A DNA stretch of 64,000 nt from Virgibacillus chiguensis (GCF_900129865.1 NZ_FQXD01000017.1:1-64000), one strand, 5' to 3'; counted from the first letter of the stretch, positions 35,219 through 44,596 are shown. Notes: generated from the letters alone by a model not told the origin. Made by a program: numbers and translations.

Positions 35219-35263
35219 TGTAAGGTGCTATGACACGCCAGCTGGCGATTCCAGCACCTTACA
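35219..35263. repeat. Nested perfect palindromes between the IMPase and LacI genes
   Basis: TGTAAGGTGCT (35219-35229) pairs with AGCACCTTACA (35253-35263). Between them CGCCAGCTGGCG (35236-35247) is a 12-base self-palindrome. The structure could end the IMPase transcript or serve as an operator in front of the LacI gene; on the minus strand a weak T-rich stretch (TTCTGTTTCAT) follows. Confidence 0.7.
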
Positions 35264-35390
35264 TGATCATTTCGTTCCAATAGGTTTTATTAACTATCCA
35301 TGAAAGCTTGACGATAAGTCACTATATTCATTTCGGTTGATAAGTAGCGCTGTATTAGTCTTAGTGAGCATGGTCTAAACTCGTTACTTT

Positions 35391-36140
35391 TTATAAACGC
35401 CCCGAAACACTTTTCCCTTCGTGTTTGTTAATTTCTTCAAGTAACTCGTTCCATTTTGTACCTATTAGAACGGTTTGATTTTCTGTTACTTCTACAGGTA
35501 AGCCGACCATTTCTGCGAAGATAACAGCAGCTTTATAATCCCATGCTTGTTGATCTTTTCTATAAAAACAGCTTGCTTCTCCAATTGCTACTCGAATGAT
35601 TTCGATAGCACAAACTTCTAGGTAACGAACACCTTTAAAGCGATTGGCAAACGCTTCATATTTTGCTTCCTTTAGATAGCTTGGGGTAATATGGATAATT
35701 CCATATGCTGCTGTTTTTGGTCGGGTAAAAGGTTGACCATTAATAAAAGCTCCCGAGTTGGAATGAGCGTGATATAGTGTGTCTTCCTTTACATCAAAAA
35801 CAAGTCCGAATTTTTCTTCATTTCCTTCAAAGGCGATGGATATAGCAAATTCACGATGACGATAAATGAAGTTTGTCGTTCCATCAATAGGATCAATGTA
35901 CCAGCTGTTTTGTTTGTTTCCTGATTTTGATTGTTCCTCACCGACTATGCTATCCTTAAATCTGTTGCTAATTTCATGAACAATATGCGCATTAAGTATT
36001 TTATCTAGATTGGTAACTAAATCTTTATCGTGTTCTTTTTCTTCTATATTTTCAATGGAATGTTGCTCTAATAGAAGTTTGCAAGAGTCGATTAAGTTGA
36101 TTGCAAATTCATATCGTGGCGATATAGGTTTAAGGCTCAT
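35391..36140 (-). CDS. Inositol-monophosphatase-family phosphatase
   Basis: The ATG at 36140 gives 249 residues; a TTG frame start at 36167 lacks a ribosome site, while AAGGAG lies 12 bases before 36140. Metal-binding motifs are E-E in I-V-G-E-E-Q (about 85-90) and D-P-I-D-G-T-T-N (about 104-111), with W-D-Y-K-A-A near 219-224, the C-terminal W-D-x-x-A motif. The family removes phosphate from inositol phosphates, histidinol phosphate, fructose bisphosphate or nucleotides. Its end overlaps the GDPD gene region by about ten bases, so both enzymes act with the importer on a phosphorylated compound. Confidence 0.87.
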   Translation of the reverse strand: MSLKPISPRYEFAINLIDSCKLLLEQHSIENIEEKEHDKDLVTNLDKILNAHIVHEISNRFKDSIVGEEQSKSGNKQNSWYIDPIDGTTNFIYRHREFAISIAFEGNEEKFGLVFDVKEDTLYHAHSNSGAFINGQPFTRPKTAAYGIIHITPSYLKEAKYEAFANRFKGVRYLEVCAIEIIRVAIGEASCFYRKDQQAWDYKAAVIFAEMVGLPVEVTENQTVLIGTKWNELLEEINKHEGKSVSGRL

Positions 36141-36996
36141 AGACGAGATTAACTCCTTTTTGCTCAAGATATACTTTTAATGGTAGTGGCCAATCTGTCT
36201 GAATAATATCAAAGCCCATTTCTAATAGCTTTCCCCACCCTAAATCAGGGTCTTCCAACAAAGAAATATCGTCGTCAAACCCACCGCAAAGTGATGGGCG
36301 ATCATTCCAAAGAACAATGGCGTTTATCATAGTGTGATAGCCCATTTCTCGAAGCGTCTGTATAGTTTCCTTTGATACATAAGCTGCTTGCGGATCATCA
36401 AAGATCATTTCAAATCCAATGATATTAATGCGATCACGATACGACATAATGGTTTCAAAGTCAGTTTCGCTCCAGACCTTTGGCAGTGTCATATATTTTA
36501 CATCGTGCTGTGCTAATACTTCCAAATAATCGGTTGCTTCGACATCTGTTTTAATTATAATCGATTCTCGCTGATCTTCAAATTGATCGAAATGCTCCAA
36601 AAGCTCTTTTCCCCATTTCTTGGCATGATCAACATGTAATAATGTATGGGGATGCTTTTTCATAGCCGCCATAAATTGTTTCACTGTTGGTGGGGAATCG
36701 ACAGCCTGCATATTCATATTCAGTAAAGGCATATGACTTAATGCCTCAGAGGTAAATTCGCGAAATTTTTCTTGTTGATTCAAGCGAATGGGCTCTTCAT
36801 GCTCGTGAAAAATATAAAAGATACCGTCTTTTGATCGACTAATATCAAATTCTACAATATGAGCACCTTGACGAATGGCATTCAGCATGGAACGATATGT
36901 GTTGTAGGAAATATTCCCTCCTGCCGACCCTTGGTGACAAGCAATTAAACGATCATTTTTTTCCAATAGTTTGTTTAAGATAGTGGTGTATTTCAT
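36130..36996 (-). CDS. Glycerophosphodiester phosphodiesterase (GDPD family)
   Basis: 288 residues of the TIM-barrel GDPD family. The catalytic start is A-C-H-Q-G-S (usually A-H-R-G), followed by G-A-H-I-V-E-F-D-I-S-R-S-K-D-G with the metal-binding E and D, and F-H-E-H near 62-66. The C-terminal I-I-Q-T-D-W-P is the normal last strand. No signal peptide, so it acts on imported substrate. It cleaves glycerophosphodiesters to an alcohol and glycerol phosphate. Its altered first motif may mean a narrowed substrate range. Confidence 0.85.
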   Translation of the reverse strand: MKYTTILNKLLEKNDRLIACHQGSAGGNISYNTYRSMLNAIRQGAHIVEFDISRSKDGIFYIFHEHEEPIRLNQQEKFREFTSEALSHMPLLNMNMQAVDSPPTVKQFMAAMKKHPHTLLHVDHAKKWGKELLEHFDQFEDQRESIIIKTDVEATDYLEVLAQHDVKYMTLPKVWSETDFETIMSYRDRINIIGFEMIFDDPQAAYVSKETIQTLREMGYHTMINAIVLWNDRPSLCGGFDDDISLLEDPDLGWGKLLEMGFDIIQTDWPLPLKVYLEQKGVNLVYEP

Positions 36997-37011
36997 TTTG
37001 CAAATCCTCCC

Positions 37012-38727
37012 TTATTTCTTCTTTTCTTTTAATAACCAGCCATAAACGATTGAAACGGTGATGGCGGCAATCGCCATCAAAATTGTCGAGAAGACATAAA
37101 TTAATGCTTGTGTATCGCCAGTCGCTTCCACAGATGTATATCTCCGGATCAATAACCCGAGCGGCTCCTTTAAAGGATGCGATAAAAATGCTGCGATGTT
37201 ATAGTCCGATAGTAGTGAGTTGAAATTTAAGACAATTAATGCGAGAACCGTTGGCAGGAGCATAGGTAATACGATTCGACGAAACGTGTAAAATGAACTC
37301 GCGCCGAGTGATTTTGCAGCCCGCTCATAATCCTGATCCACAGATTGATAGGAAGCTCGTAATAGTCTAGAAGTAATCGGAATGAGAATAATGATATACG
37401 CTAGCACTAATATTTCGGTTGTACCGATTAACACCTTGTTTCCAATAATTAATTTCGGCTCATCATAAGTGGTTAAAAATCCAATTGCGATTAACGTAGA
37501 TGGTAGCATCCATGGTATTAAAAATGCATATTCAATAAACTGGGTAAAAAGATTGTCATGCTTTCTTCTTATGCCTACACCTAACAAAACAATTATTGTA
37601 ACTGCAATTGCTGCTTGGATAGAAAAATTAGCACTATTAAAAAACGGGGTAATCTTTTCTATATCATGAAATACTGTTAGATAGTTATCTAGAGTAAATG
37701 CGGAAAAGCTTAATTTTACTTCATGGATGGCAGCAGAATTGGTAAAAGAGAATGCAATGATTAAAACCACTGGCATGACATAAATAATAAATAGTAGGTA
37801 AGCTATAGCATGAACAAAGATATGAAGTGATTTATGATTAATCTTCTGTTTGACATATACTGCTTTTGTTTTTGATATAGAGAAAAAAGTTCCACCTTTT
37901 TCGAGTTTCGTGAATAAGATTAATAGCAAAATTGTTGTCAGTCCGAGTACTAACGAAAGCATAAGTGCCAACCCTTGTGACCCAGGGATTTTATTTAATT
38001 CTAAAATTAATGGGGCAATGGTTTGAAAGTCTTTTCCGCCAATAATTAAGGGAGCGGCAAATGCACTTAGCCCGCCCAAGAATTGCAAAATAGTAATGGC
38101 AAAAATGGTAGGCAACACGACAGGTAAAACAATTCTTCTTATAATGTAAAATGACGAAGCACCCATGTTTTTAGCGGCTTCAATCGTGTAGTTGTCAATG
38201 GATTTAATCGCATTTCCTAAGAACATCATATGTGAGGTTGTCGTAGATACTGTCATTACAAACAGAACAGCCCAAAACCCTCCAAACCATTGCACATTAA
38301 AATTAGGGAAAAATGAAGCAAGTGTCTTTGTCACAATTCCGTTTTCGCCGTAAATCATCGAGTAGCCTGAAACCAATATGATTCCGCCATAAATAAATGT
38401 TGTCATATATCCAATTTTTAATAGTTTAGCTCCTTTTATTTCAAAGTACTCAGAAACAAGTACAATAAAGATCCCGACAATATTCGTGGTAATTGCTAAG
38501 GATATAGCTAAGATGAAGCTGTTTTTTAACCCATCCATGGCAATGGGCGACTCGAATAGCTTACGAACAATAGTAAAGGAAAATCCTGATTCTGTTCGAA
38601 AGCTTGCTAGAATGATGTTGAAGTTTGGATATATGAGAAAGGCAATGACAAACCACAGTAGAAAGGCGCCGATTAGTAGACGCATACTATTTTTCTTCCA
38701 TTGTTTTACGTTTATAAGTTGTTTCAT
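37012..38727 (-). CDS. ABC transporter permease, fused double-domain (Fbp/AfuB type)
   Basis: From the ATG at 38727 it has 571 residues; GGAGG lies 11 bases upstream, and an ATG at 38736 is too close to it. About 12 membrane helices are arranged as two homologous binding-protein-dependent permease domains. Both EAA loops are visible: E-A-A-K-N-M-G-A-S-S-F-Y-I-I-R-R-I-V-L-P and E-R-A-A-K-S-L-G-A-S-S-F-Y-T-F-R-R. Such fused permeases serve iron(III), 2-aminoethylphosphonate or hexose-phosphate (AfuB) importers. The gene starts within the end of the ATPase gene. Confidence 0.87.
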   Translation of the reverse strand: MKQLINVKQWKKNSMRLLIGAFLLWFVIAFLIYPNFNIILASFRTESGFSFTIVRKLFESPIAMDGLKNSFILAISLAITTNIVGIFIVLVSEYFEIKGAKLLKIGYMTTFIYGGIILVSGYSMIYGENGIVTKTLASFFPNFNVQWFGGFWAVLFVMTVSTTTSHMMFLGNAIKSIDNYTIEAAKNMGASSFYIIRRIVLPVVLPTIFAITILQFLGGLSAFAAPLIIGGKDFQTIAPLILELNKIPGSQGLALMLSLVLGLTTILLLILFTKLEKGGTFFSISKTKAVYVKQKINHKSLHIFVHAIAYLLFIIYVMPVVLIIAFSFTNSAAIHEVKLSFSAFTLDNYLTVFHDIEKITPFFNSANFSIQAAIAVTIIVLLGVGIRRKHDNLFTQFIEYAFLIPWMLPSTLIAIGFLTTYDEPKLIIGNKVLIGTTEILVLAYIIILIPITSRLLRASYQSVDQDYERAAKSLGASSFYTFRRIVLPMLLPTVLALIVLNFNSLLSDYNIAAFLSHPLKEPLGLLIRRYTSVEATGDTQALIYVFSTILMAIAAITVSIVYGWLLKEKKK

Positions 38728-38743
38728 GTCTATCATCGCCTCC

Positions 38744-39745
38744 CTACAAATGGATGAAATCACGTTGCTTTAGATATAATGTTACGTTATCGCCAATATT
38801 CATTTGGTTAGAAAGGTCTACCTCGACATTGCGAAGTGTCAGTCCAGAAACGGTTTTGAACGTATATTTGCTATAAAGCCCAAAATATTCCACGTTTGTT
38901 ACGACACCTTCCAGTTCGATTGCTTCTTTGATAGGCTTTGTGTGCACATGATTTAGACGAAGGTAGCTTTTGCCGCTTGGACGAGAAAGGTTCTTAGCGT
39001 TTAAAAAAGTAGCCAGTTCTTTTGTTTCAAAGACGTTGCTATCACCTATAAATGTTGCTACAAAATCCGATGTTGGGTTGTTAAATACATCGTTTGGCGT
39101 GCCCAGTTGTTCCAGTTTTCCATTGTTGAAGACAGCAATTTTATCAGACATTGTTAATGCTTCTTCCTGGTCATGGGTGACATAGACAGTTGTAATCCCA
39201 AATTGCTTTTGCAGTCTTTTTAACTCTACTCTCAATTGGTTTCGTAGTTTTGCATCCAAATTGGAGAGAGGTTCATCTAAGCATAATATTTTTGGTTGAA
39301 GTACTAATGCGCGGGCGATGGCAACCCGCTGTTGCTGTCCGCCAGATAGTTCGGAGGCATTTCGTTGTAAATGCTCTTCGCTTAAATCAACCATCTGAGC
39401 AATTTCCAATACTTTCTCTTTTATTGCTTTTTTTGATAATCGCTTTACTCGTAACCCGAAAGCAATATTTTCAAATACGTTCATCGTTGGAAAAATCGCG
39501 TATGATTGAAAAACGATGCCAACGCCTCTTTTTTCTACGGATTCGTCCGTCACATCTTTACCATCAATAATAATTCGTCCTTTAGACGGGGAAACAAACC
39601 CTGTAATGGTTCGAAGTAAACTGGTTTTTCCACATCCAGAAGGACCTAACAGCGTAAAAAATTCGCCTTCATTGATCGTGATGTTAAGTTCATTCATGGC
39701 AATAAAATCATCATAGGTAATTTCGATACCTTGTAATTCAATCAT
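38744..39745 (-). CDS. ABC transporter ATP-binding protein (CUT1/Fbp-type)
   Basis: 333 residues: Walker A G-P-S-G-C-G-K-T-S at about 34-42, Q-loop F-Q-S-Y-A-I-F-P, signature L-S-G-G-Q-Q-Q-R at about 134-141, Walker B L-C-L-D-E-P-L-S-N-L-D, and the regulatory TOBE-like C-terminal domain (about 240-333) found in iron, phosphonate and sugar-phosphate importers. It energises the fused permease. A 203-base gap with a strong stem-loop separates it from the more highly expressed binding-protein gene. Confidence 0.9.
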   Translation of the reverse strand: MIELQGIEITYDDFIAMNELNITINEGEFFTLLGPSGCGKTSLLRTITGFVSPSKGRIIIDGKDVTDESVEKRGVGIVFQSYAIFPTMNVFENIAFGLRVKRLSKKAIKEKVLEIAQMVDLSEEHLQRNASELSGGQQQRVAIARALVLQPKILCLDEPLSNLDAKLRNQLRVELKRLQKQFGITTVYVTHDQEEALTMSDKIAVFNNGKLEQLGTPNDVFNNPTSDFVATFIGDSNVFETKELATFLNAKNLSRPSGKSYLRLNHVHTKPIKEAIELEGVVTNVEYFGLYSKYTFKTVSGLTLRNVEVDLSNQMNIGDNVTLYLKQRDFIHL

Positions 39746-39764
39746 TCATAATCCTCCATTGGTG

Positions 39765-39801
39765 GAATGACAGGTGTTTATTATCAGACAACCTGTCATT
39801 C
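39765..39801. repeat. Stem-loop between binding-protein and ATPase genes
   Basis: GAATGACAGGT (39765-39775) and ACCTGTCATTC (39791-39801) form a perfect 11-bp stem without a T-run. It probably protects the 3' end of the binding-protein message, giving more binding protein than transporter. Confidence 0.65.
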
Positions 39802-39947
39802 ATTATTCCGAATATAAGTTGTCGTATATGCAGATAGAAAAAATAGACCTAAAATTAAAATTGGGTAAAGGCTTTTAGTGTAACTTTATAATGCTAGCAA
39901 GCAGTGGGGGATGGAAGGATATCCCTCTTCATTACTTTCATATTAGT

Positions 39948-41015
39948 TTACTGTGCATATTCAAGTGCCATTTTTTCACGCCATGCATCCATATGTTCAT
40001 AGATATAATTCCAGTCAAGTTCTTGTGTTTCTAAACGATCAAGCAATGCTTGTATCTCTCCACCAATTTTCTCTAGTGCTTCTTTATTTGCTGGGGCTTG
40101 TCCAGTTTTTTCTCCCCAAGTTGCTTGGACATCGGCAGAACCCCACCAGTTAATAAATTCTTCTGCGTTTTCCATTTTCTCCTCGTTACCAGTATGAATC
40201 TTTCCTACAAGAGCAGGTAAAAACGGTGTACCTACAGAAGGTTCCATAATATCTAGTTCGATATTTTTGTCACGAGCTACGGAAATCACGCCGCCTCCCC
40301 AAATGAAGCCTCCCGTGACGTCTTCCTTCAGTGCTTCTTGCCAATCTTGCGGAGCTGGATTTACGGCATTTGCATAAATATCTTCTACTAATTTCCAACC
40401 TTCTTCTGATACGCCATGCTCCCCATTTTTGTCCTGATATCTTACAAGCATAGAAGCGAACAGAACAGAACCTGTCGTTCCAGAGGGTTCGAAAATATAG
40501 TATTGATCTTTAAATTCAGGTTTTGTTAAATCAGGCCAATCTTGCGGTACTGGTGGTTGATTATTCCCACCAACTAAATTTTTATTGTACGTATAGTGAA
40601 CCGTATCGATTGCCCATGGCCAGTAGTTGTTTTCTGATCCAACTAAACTGGGGTCGACATTTTCTGCCCAAGTAGGAGTAAATGGTGCCAATATATTATT
40701 TTCTGCTAAAGCTAAATGCTCTAATGGCGAGCCTCCCAAAACAACATCTGCGAGTGGATTGTTTTTTTCAGCGATAAGTCTGTCTTTCATTTCTCCTCCA
40801 CCAGCTTGCACAAATACAACTTCAAAATTGAAATTTTGCTCTTCTATTAAACTTTTAGCTACTTCCTCGCGATCACCAGAAATTTGGTTGGTATACACGA
40901 CTAATTCCGATTTCTTATCTGATTTTGCTTCAGTTGCTTCTTTTCCTTCTTCACTGCAAGCGGTGATGAATATAAGGGTTGAAACTATTCCAAACATGAG
41001 CAATAATTTTCGCAT
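39948..41015 (-). CDS. ABC transporter substrate-binding lipoprotein (AfuA/Fbp/PhnS-like)
   Basis: ATG 41015 follows GGAGGAG and gives 355 residues with a signal peptide and lipobox F-I-T-A-C20. It is a family 1 extracellular solute-binding protein; L-V-V-Y-T-N-Q-I-S-G-D-R-E at about 36-48 and A-L-A-E-N-N-I-L-A-P-F near 98 are typical of the iron(III)/2-aminoethylphosphonate/AfuA group. The ligand-binding tyrosine pair of true iron-binding FbpA proteins is not obvious. First gene of the operon; the palindrome AACTAACTGTTAGTT stands 39 bases upstream. Confidence 0.87.
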   Translation of the reverse strand: MRKLLLMFGIVSTLIFITACSEEGKEATEAKSDKKSELVVYTNQISGDREEVAKSLIEEQNFNFEVVFVQAGGGEMKDRLIAEKNNPLADVVLGGSPLEHLALAENNILAPFTPTWAENVDPSLVGSENNYWPWAIDTVHYTYNKNLVGGNNQPPVPQDWPDLTKPEFKDQYYIFEPSGTTGSVLFASMLVRYQDKNGEHGVSEEGWKLVEDIYANAVNPAPQDWQEALKEDVTGGFIWGGGVISVARDKNIELDIMEPSVGTPFLPALVGKIHTGNEEKMENAEEFINWWGSADVQATWGEKTGQAPANKEALEKIGGEIQALLDRLETQELDWNYIYEHMDAWREKMALEYAQ

Positions 41016-41336
41016 AGTTACTCCTCCATTTTGTTTTAGTGAATTAAAAGATAAACTAACTGTTAGTTCACTGAAAATGATATATTGTGCTTGTCTGCAT
41101 TGCAATAGAAATCGGAATATTTTACAATCATTTAACGCTATATTTACAAACGAACAATTGGAGTGAGAGGGAACTTTTTATACATATTAAGAGGTTCTGT
41201 CAGATGCGTTTGGAGATGTTCTATTTACAAATATTGTTTTCAATGGAGTACCGACTTTTTTCATCGGCATACGTTTCATCTCGGGACCAATGATATGAAA
41301 ATGAGTTCGTGTCACAGGAGTAGAAGGCGACAATGA
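41016..41336. other. Promoter region of the ABC operon plus gene debris
   Basis: The minus-strand promoter region of the binding-protein gene lies in the first 80 bases. A frame from about 41191 to 41293 (D-A-F-G-D-V-L-F-T-N-I-V-F-N-G-V-P-T-F-F-I-G) looks protein-like but has no start and ends in a stop, so it is probably a gene remnant. Confidence 0.4.
41054..41068. promoter_or_regulatory. Palindromic candidate operator of the ABC operon
   Basis: AACTAAC-T-GTTAGTT is a perfect 15-base dyad 39 bases before the binding-protein start. It lacks the central CG of most LacI operators, so the binding protein is uncertain. Confidence 0.45.
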
Positions 41337-41987
41337 TTGCGTCTTGACCAGCAAAGAAACACGTCTAAAAAGCCGCTCGCTCTGATAGAAATTGGCACGA
41401 GTGCCGGGCTTCAGCTCTTGTGGGATAAGTACAGCTATTCTTATAACAATAAAGCAGATCGTTATGGAGCACCTCATTCTTATGTGCACATAACATCAGA
41501 GATGAAAGGGACTGGGATGCCTGTTCTGTATAAAGAGAGTCCACCAGTTGCATGGCGAGTTGGCGTTGATTTGTATGTGAGTGAAGTTAATAATCCTGAG
41601 AATGTAAAGTGGTTAAAAGCTTTGATTTGGCCAGAACATAAGCATAGATTAGATTTGTTCAGAAAGGCTGTGCAACAGATACAAGCCTTTTCAGTAGAAT
41701 TAATTGAGGGAGATGGGGTGGAGTTACTTTTTGAAATTGCTAAGCAAGCACCTCATAATGCGTCCTTATGCATTTTTCATACGCATGTGGCAAATCAAAT
41801 GCCGCAAGAGGTAAAGCAACAATTGCTAACAAGTATACAAAAAGTGGGTGAAAATAGAGACGTTTTTCATTTGTATAACAATATATGGGATGCAAATCTT
41901 CATCTAGATTATGTGATAAATGGGAAGGAACATAAACATATTATTGGCCAGACAGATGGACATGGCAGATGGTTTAGCTGGAATTAG
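41337..41987 (+). pseudogene. DUF2332 protein, 5'-truncated
   Basis: The frame K-K-P-L-A-L-I-E-I-G-T-S-A-G-L-Q-L-L-W-D and the C-terminal G-Q-T-D-G-H-G-R-W are characteristic of DUF2332 proteins, which normally have about 340 residues; only 216 codons remain. The TTG start has no ribosome site, a stop codon directly precedes it, and the N-terminal third is not found intact upstream. DUF2332 has no known function. It could be a recently broken gene. Confidence 0.65.
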
Positions 41988-42076
41988 AAATTGCCAATTT
42001 AGTGATGCTGACGTAAAATTCCTATTAAATTAAATATTCGCTTTGTGGTAGAATATTTGGAATAGGAGGTAGGAAG

Positions 42077-43006
42077 ATGCAAGCATTTATCAAATTCAGT
42101 CACTTTATCGGAAAAACATTTGCTATTTGGGTATTGTTGGTGGCGGTAATAGCTTTCTTGTTGCCAGAGCAATTTTTGTGGATTGGTAATTACATATCGA
42201 TTTTGTTGGGAATTATCATGTTTGGGATGGGGATGACGTTATCGGTGCATGATTTTCGGGAAGTCGCTCGCCAATCGAAAAGTGTAGCTATTGGTGTTGT
42301 CTCGCAATTTTTGTTCATGCCGCTTATTGCTTATGGTTTAGCAAAAGGGTTAAATTTACCACCAGAAATTTCCATTGGCATCATTTTAGTTGGAGCTTGT
42401 CCCGGAGGCACAGCCTCTAATGTCATGACATTTTTAGCAAAAGGGAATACAGCTCTTTCCGTTGCCATCACATCTGTGTCCACGTTGATTGCACCTTTGT
42501 TAACACCTGCCATTATCTATTTTCTAGCGCAAGAGTGGTTACAGGTATCCGCATCAAGTATGTTTATGTCGGTTGTAAAGATTGTCTTAATACCTATCGT
42601 TTTTGGGTTAATTGTCCAACTTTTCTTAAAAGAACAAGCAAAGAAAAGCGTTGATATTATGCCACTTGTTTCTGTAGTTGCTATCGTTTTAATCGTGGCT
42701 GCTGTTGTTGCAAGTAGTAAAGACAAGATCATTGAATCAGGCGTGCTCATACTTGCGGTTGTTATTTTGCATAATGGGTTTGGTTATTTAATTGGTTTTT
42801 TTATTGCGAAGTTATTTAGACTAACATACACGGATCGAAAAGCTGTTTCTATTGAAGTTGGCATGCAAAATTCAGGCTTAGGTGCGGCATTAGCTGCTGC
42901 TCATTTTAGTCCGCTTGCAGCAGTTCCTAGCGCCATCTTTAGTTTTTGGCATAATATATCCGGCCCTATACTGGCTACATATTGGGCGCAAAAAGCAAAG
43001 AAATAA
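42077..43006 (+). CDS. Bile acid:sodium symporter (BASS) family transporter
   Basis: 309 residues with ten membrane helices. The family landmarks are G-M-G-M-T-L-S at about 50-56, A-C-P-G-G-T-A-S-N at about 112-120, and [10 protein letters not shown] at about 258-267, with the crossing-helix Asn/Gln residues that form sodium sites. BASS proteins import organic anions with sodium; bacterial and plant members carry pyruvate, pantothenate, glucosinolate or 2-oxoacids. Ribosome site AGGAGGTAGG; a TAGAAT promoter element stands just upstream. It is a single gene. Confidence 0.9.
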   Translation: MQAFIKFSHFIGKTFAIWVLLVAVIAFLLPEQFLWIGNYISILLGIIMFGMGMTLSVHDFREVARQSKSVAIGVVSQFLFMPLIAYGLAKGLNLPPEISIGIILVGACPGGTASNVMTFLAKGNTALSVAITSVSTLIAPLLTPAIIYFLAQEWLQVSASSMFMSVVKIVLIPIVFGLIVQLFLKEQAKKSVDIMPLVSVVAIVLIVAAVVASSKDKIIESGVLILAVVILHNGFGYLIGFFIAKLFRLTYTDRKAVSIEVGMQNSGLGAALAAAHFSPLAAVPSAIFSFWHNISGPILATYWAQKAKK

Positions 43007-43217
43007 TGGAGAAGTAGGTGGTTGCTTTTTTAAGGATAAGAAAGCTTCACTTGCTTTATGTAAGATCAACCAAGTAGTTCGTTTCATGGTCTTAAAAAGA
43101 TTTGCTAAAATTAAATGTCCTATCCGTAATGAACTATACGTGTTAGGTAGTGAGCGTATAATTAAAAGCTATAAATATATGTAGATAAGGAAAATGACCG
43201 TATAAGAAGGTGATCAT

Positions 43218-43907
43218 ATGGTAAAAACATTACCAGAACCACATCGTTATGCCGTTTGTGCACCAGAAGATATACCCATTAAACGGTTTTATGATGGAGT
43301 ATATGAGGAAGTTTTTATTTTTTTCCATCCTTTTATGAAGCAGAAGCATACAGAGCAAGAAACAGTGCGCACGACTTGGAATAAAAATAATCTAAGCGAT
43401 CAATTTGAAGTACGAACATGGAAAGAGTTTTTACACCTATCTAAAATAACTACTGTGCACCAACTAGATATTGGCTTGCGAACTAGGATCCTCGCTTTAA
43501 CAAAAGAAAAAATGGATGAAGAAACTGCATTAGCAATTGATGAAACTTGTCAACAATATAATCTTATTACGCCGGGGGAAGGTAGACTACCAGAGATACT
43601 TATAAATCCCCTTTTAAAAAGTGTCCAGCAATTAGGGTATTTTTGGATATGGTGTGGTGATGAGTTTGGGACGGAGCGTAAACTAGAAGCTGTATCTGAT
43701 CTCATTAGCAAGAGCAAACTATCGGATGATTACAGTAATTTTTTTACGCACTACAATGAACTGCTAATAACGACGCATTGGGATAGCCATTTTTCTATGC
43801 TATGTGGTACCAAGGAAGCGCTTGAAGCAGTTCGGCTGAGCTGTCAATTAGAAGGGTTTTATTGCAATCATAAAACTGACATATATTGGAGTGTAACTAC
43901 CTGTTGA
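43218..43907 (+). CDS. DUF2711-like conserved protein
   Basis: 229 residues, soluble, starting at an ATG after GAAGGTGAT. A central segment (L-I-T-P-G-E-G-R-L-P, then L-L-K-S-V-Q-Q-L-G-Y, W-C-G-D-E-F and H-W-D-S-H-F) follows the pattern of DUF2711 proteins of Bacilli (Y-H-P-T-E-G-x-I, V-L-Q-x-L-G-H, D-E-F-Y, W-D-D-F-F). This is recognition from memory and moderately sure. No function is known for the family. It stands alone. Confidence 0.65.
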   Translation: MVKTLPEPHRYAVCAPEDIPIKRFYDGVYEEVFIFFHPFMKQKHTEQETVRTTWNKNNLSDQFEVRTWKEFLHLSKITTVHQLDIGLRTRILALTKEKMDEETALAIDETCQQYNLITPGEGRLPEILINPLLKSVQQLGYFWIWCGDEFGTERKLEAVSDLISKSKLSDDYSNFFTHYNELLITTHWDSHFSMLCGTKEALEAVRLSCQLEGFYCNHKTDIYWSVTTC

Positions 43908-43997
43908 ATGTCCAGCAAAAGCTGTTATGATAGTGTTGTGTTTAAGTAGTAATGATGTCCGTGGCAATTTCTATAAATGGTATAGGAGGTGGAGAAG

Positions 43998-44375
43998 GTG
44001 AATAGAAAACGTAGCTTCATGCAAATCTTTTTCTTGTCTGTTTTATTTACGTTTGTCTTGTTTAGTCAAGCGGTGCAATTAGTAGAGCAAATCGGTAGTC
44101 TGCCATCGAATGAAACGATTAGCAAGTCGACTATCCATGCGCAAGACTATGATGCTGTACAACTCTCATTGCCTGCTATGCCAAAAGAGGATTTGCTACT
44201 ACCTATTCCAATACCGCCAATCCAAAAGCAAGTGCTTTCTCCGCATTCCTTTATAGGTTTTGATAGCGGTAGCGTGCTTTATGCTACGGATACAAGTCGA
44301 ACGATAGATGTAATGAAATACGGGTCTAATTACCTCGCTTCCTTTCATGCTGATTTTAGTCATAAACAAGCATGA
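43998..44375 (+). CDS. Small exported or membrane-anchored protein, unknown
   Basis: GTG 43998 lies after TAGGAGGTGGAGAA and gives 125 residues. An N-terminal hydrophobic segment (about residues 8-25, F-F-L-S-V-L-F-T-F-V-L-F) acts as signal or anchor; the rest is polar with a proline-rich stretch L-L-L-P-I-P-I-P-P-I at about 75-84. No family recognised. The stop overlaps an ATG, and a second small membrane-protein gene follows after 14 bases, so they form a pair closed by a strong terminator. Confidence 0.6.
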   Translation: MNRKRSFMQIFFLSVLFTFVLFSQAVQLVEQIGSLPSNETISKSTIHAQDYDAVQLSLPAMPKEDLLLPIPIPPIQKQVLSPHSFIGFDSGSVLYATDTSRTIDVMKYGSNYLASFHADFSHKQA

Positions 44376-44389
44376 AAGGAGTAAAGAAA

Positions 44390-44584
44390 ATGAAAGCAAA
44401 TAAACAGTCAGAATGGAAAGAAGTATTGATTTGTTATTTGGTTATCTTTCTCATCTTAGGGCTGTATGTAGCAGTTTTTTTGATTAGTGGAAAACTCACA
44501 GGTATGGATTGGATTAGCTACGTATGCCACTTAGATATTGATGTGAATGTAGATTTGTTACGACAATTATTTTTACTGGACTAG
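44390..44584 (+). CDS. Small membrane protein, partner of the preceding gene
   Basis: ATG 44390 is eight bases after AAAGGAG (an ATG at 44372 overlaps the previous stop). It encodes 64 residues with one strong membrane helix (about residues 12-33), a short G-K-L-T-G turn and a C-terminal stretch D-I-D-V-N-V-D-L-L-R-Q-L-F. No family recognised. Tight spacing implies it works with the previous protein. Confidence 0.6.
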   Translation: MKANKQSEWKEVLICYLVIFLILGLYVAVFLISGKLTGMDWISYVCHLDIDVNVDLLRQLFLLD

Positions 44585-44596
44585 TATCTTAAATAA

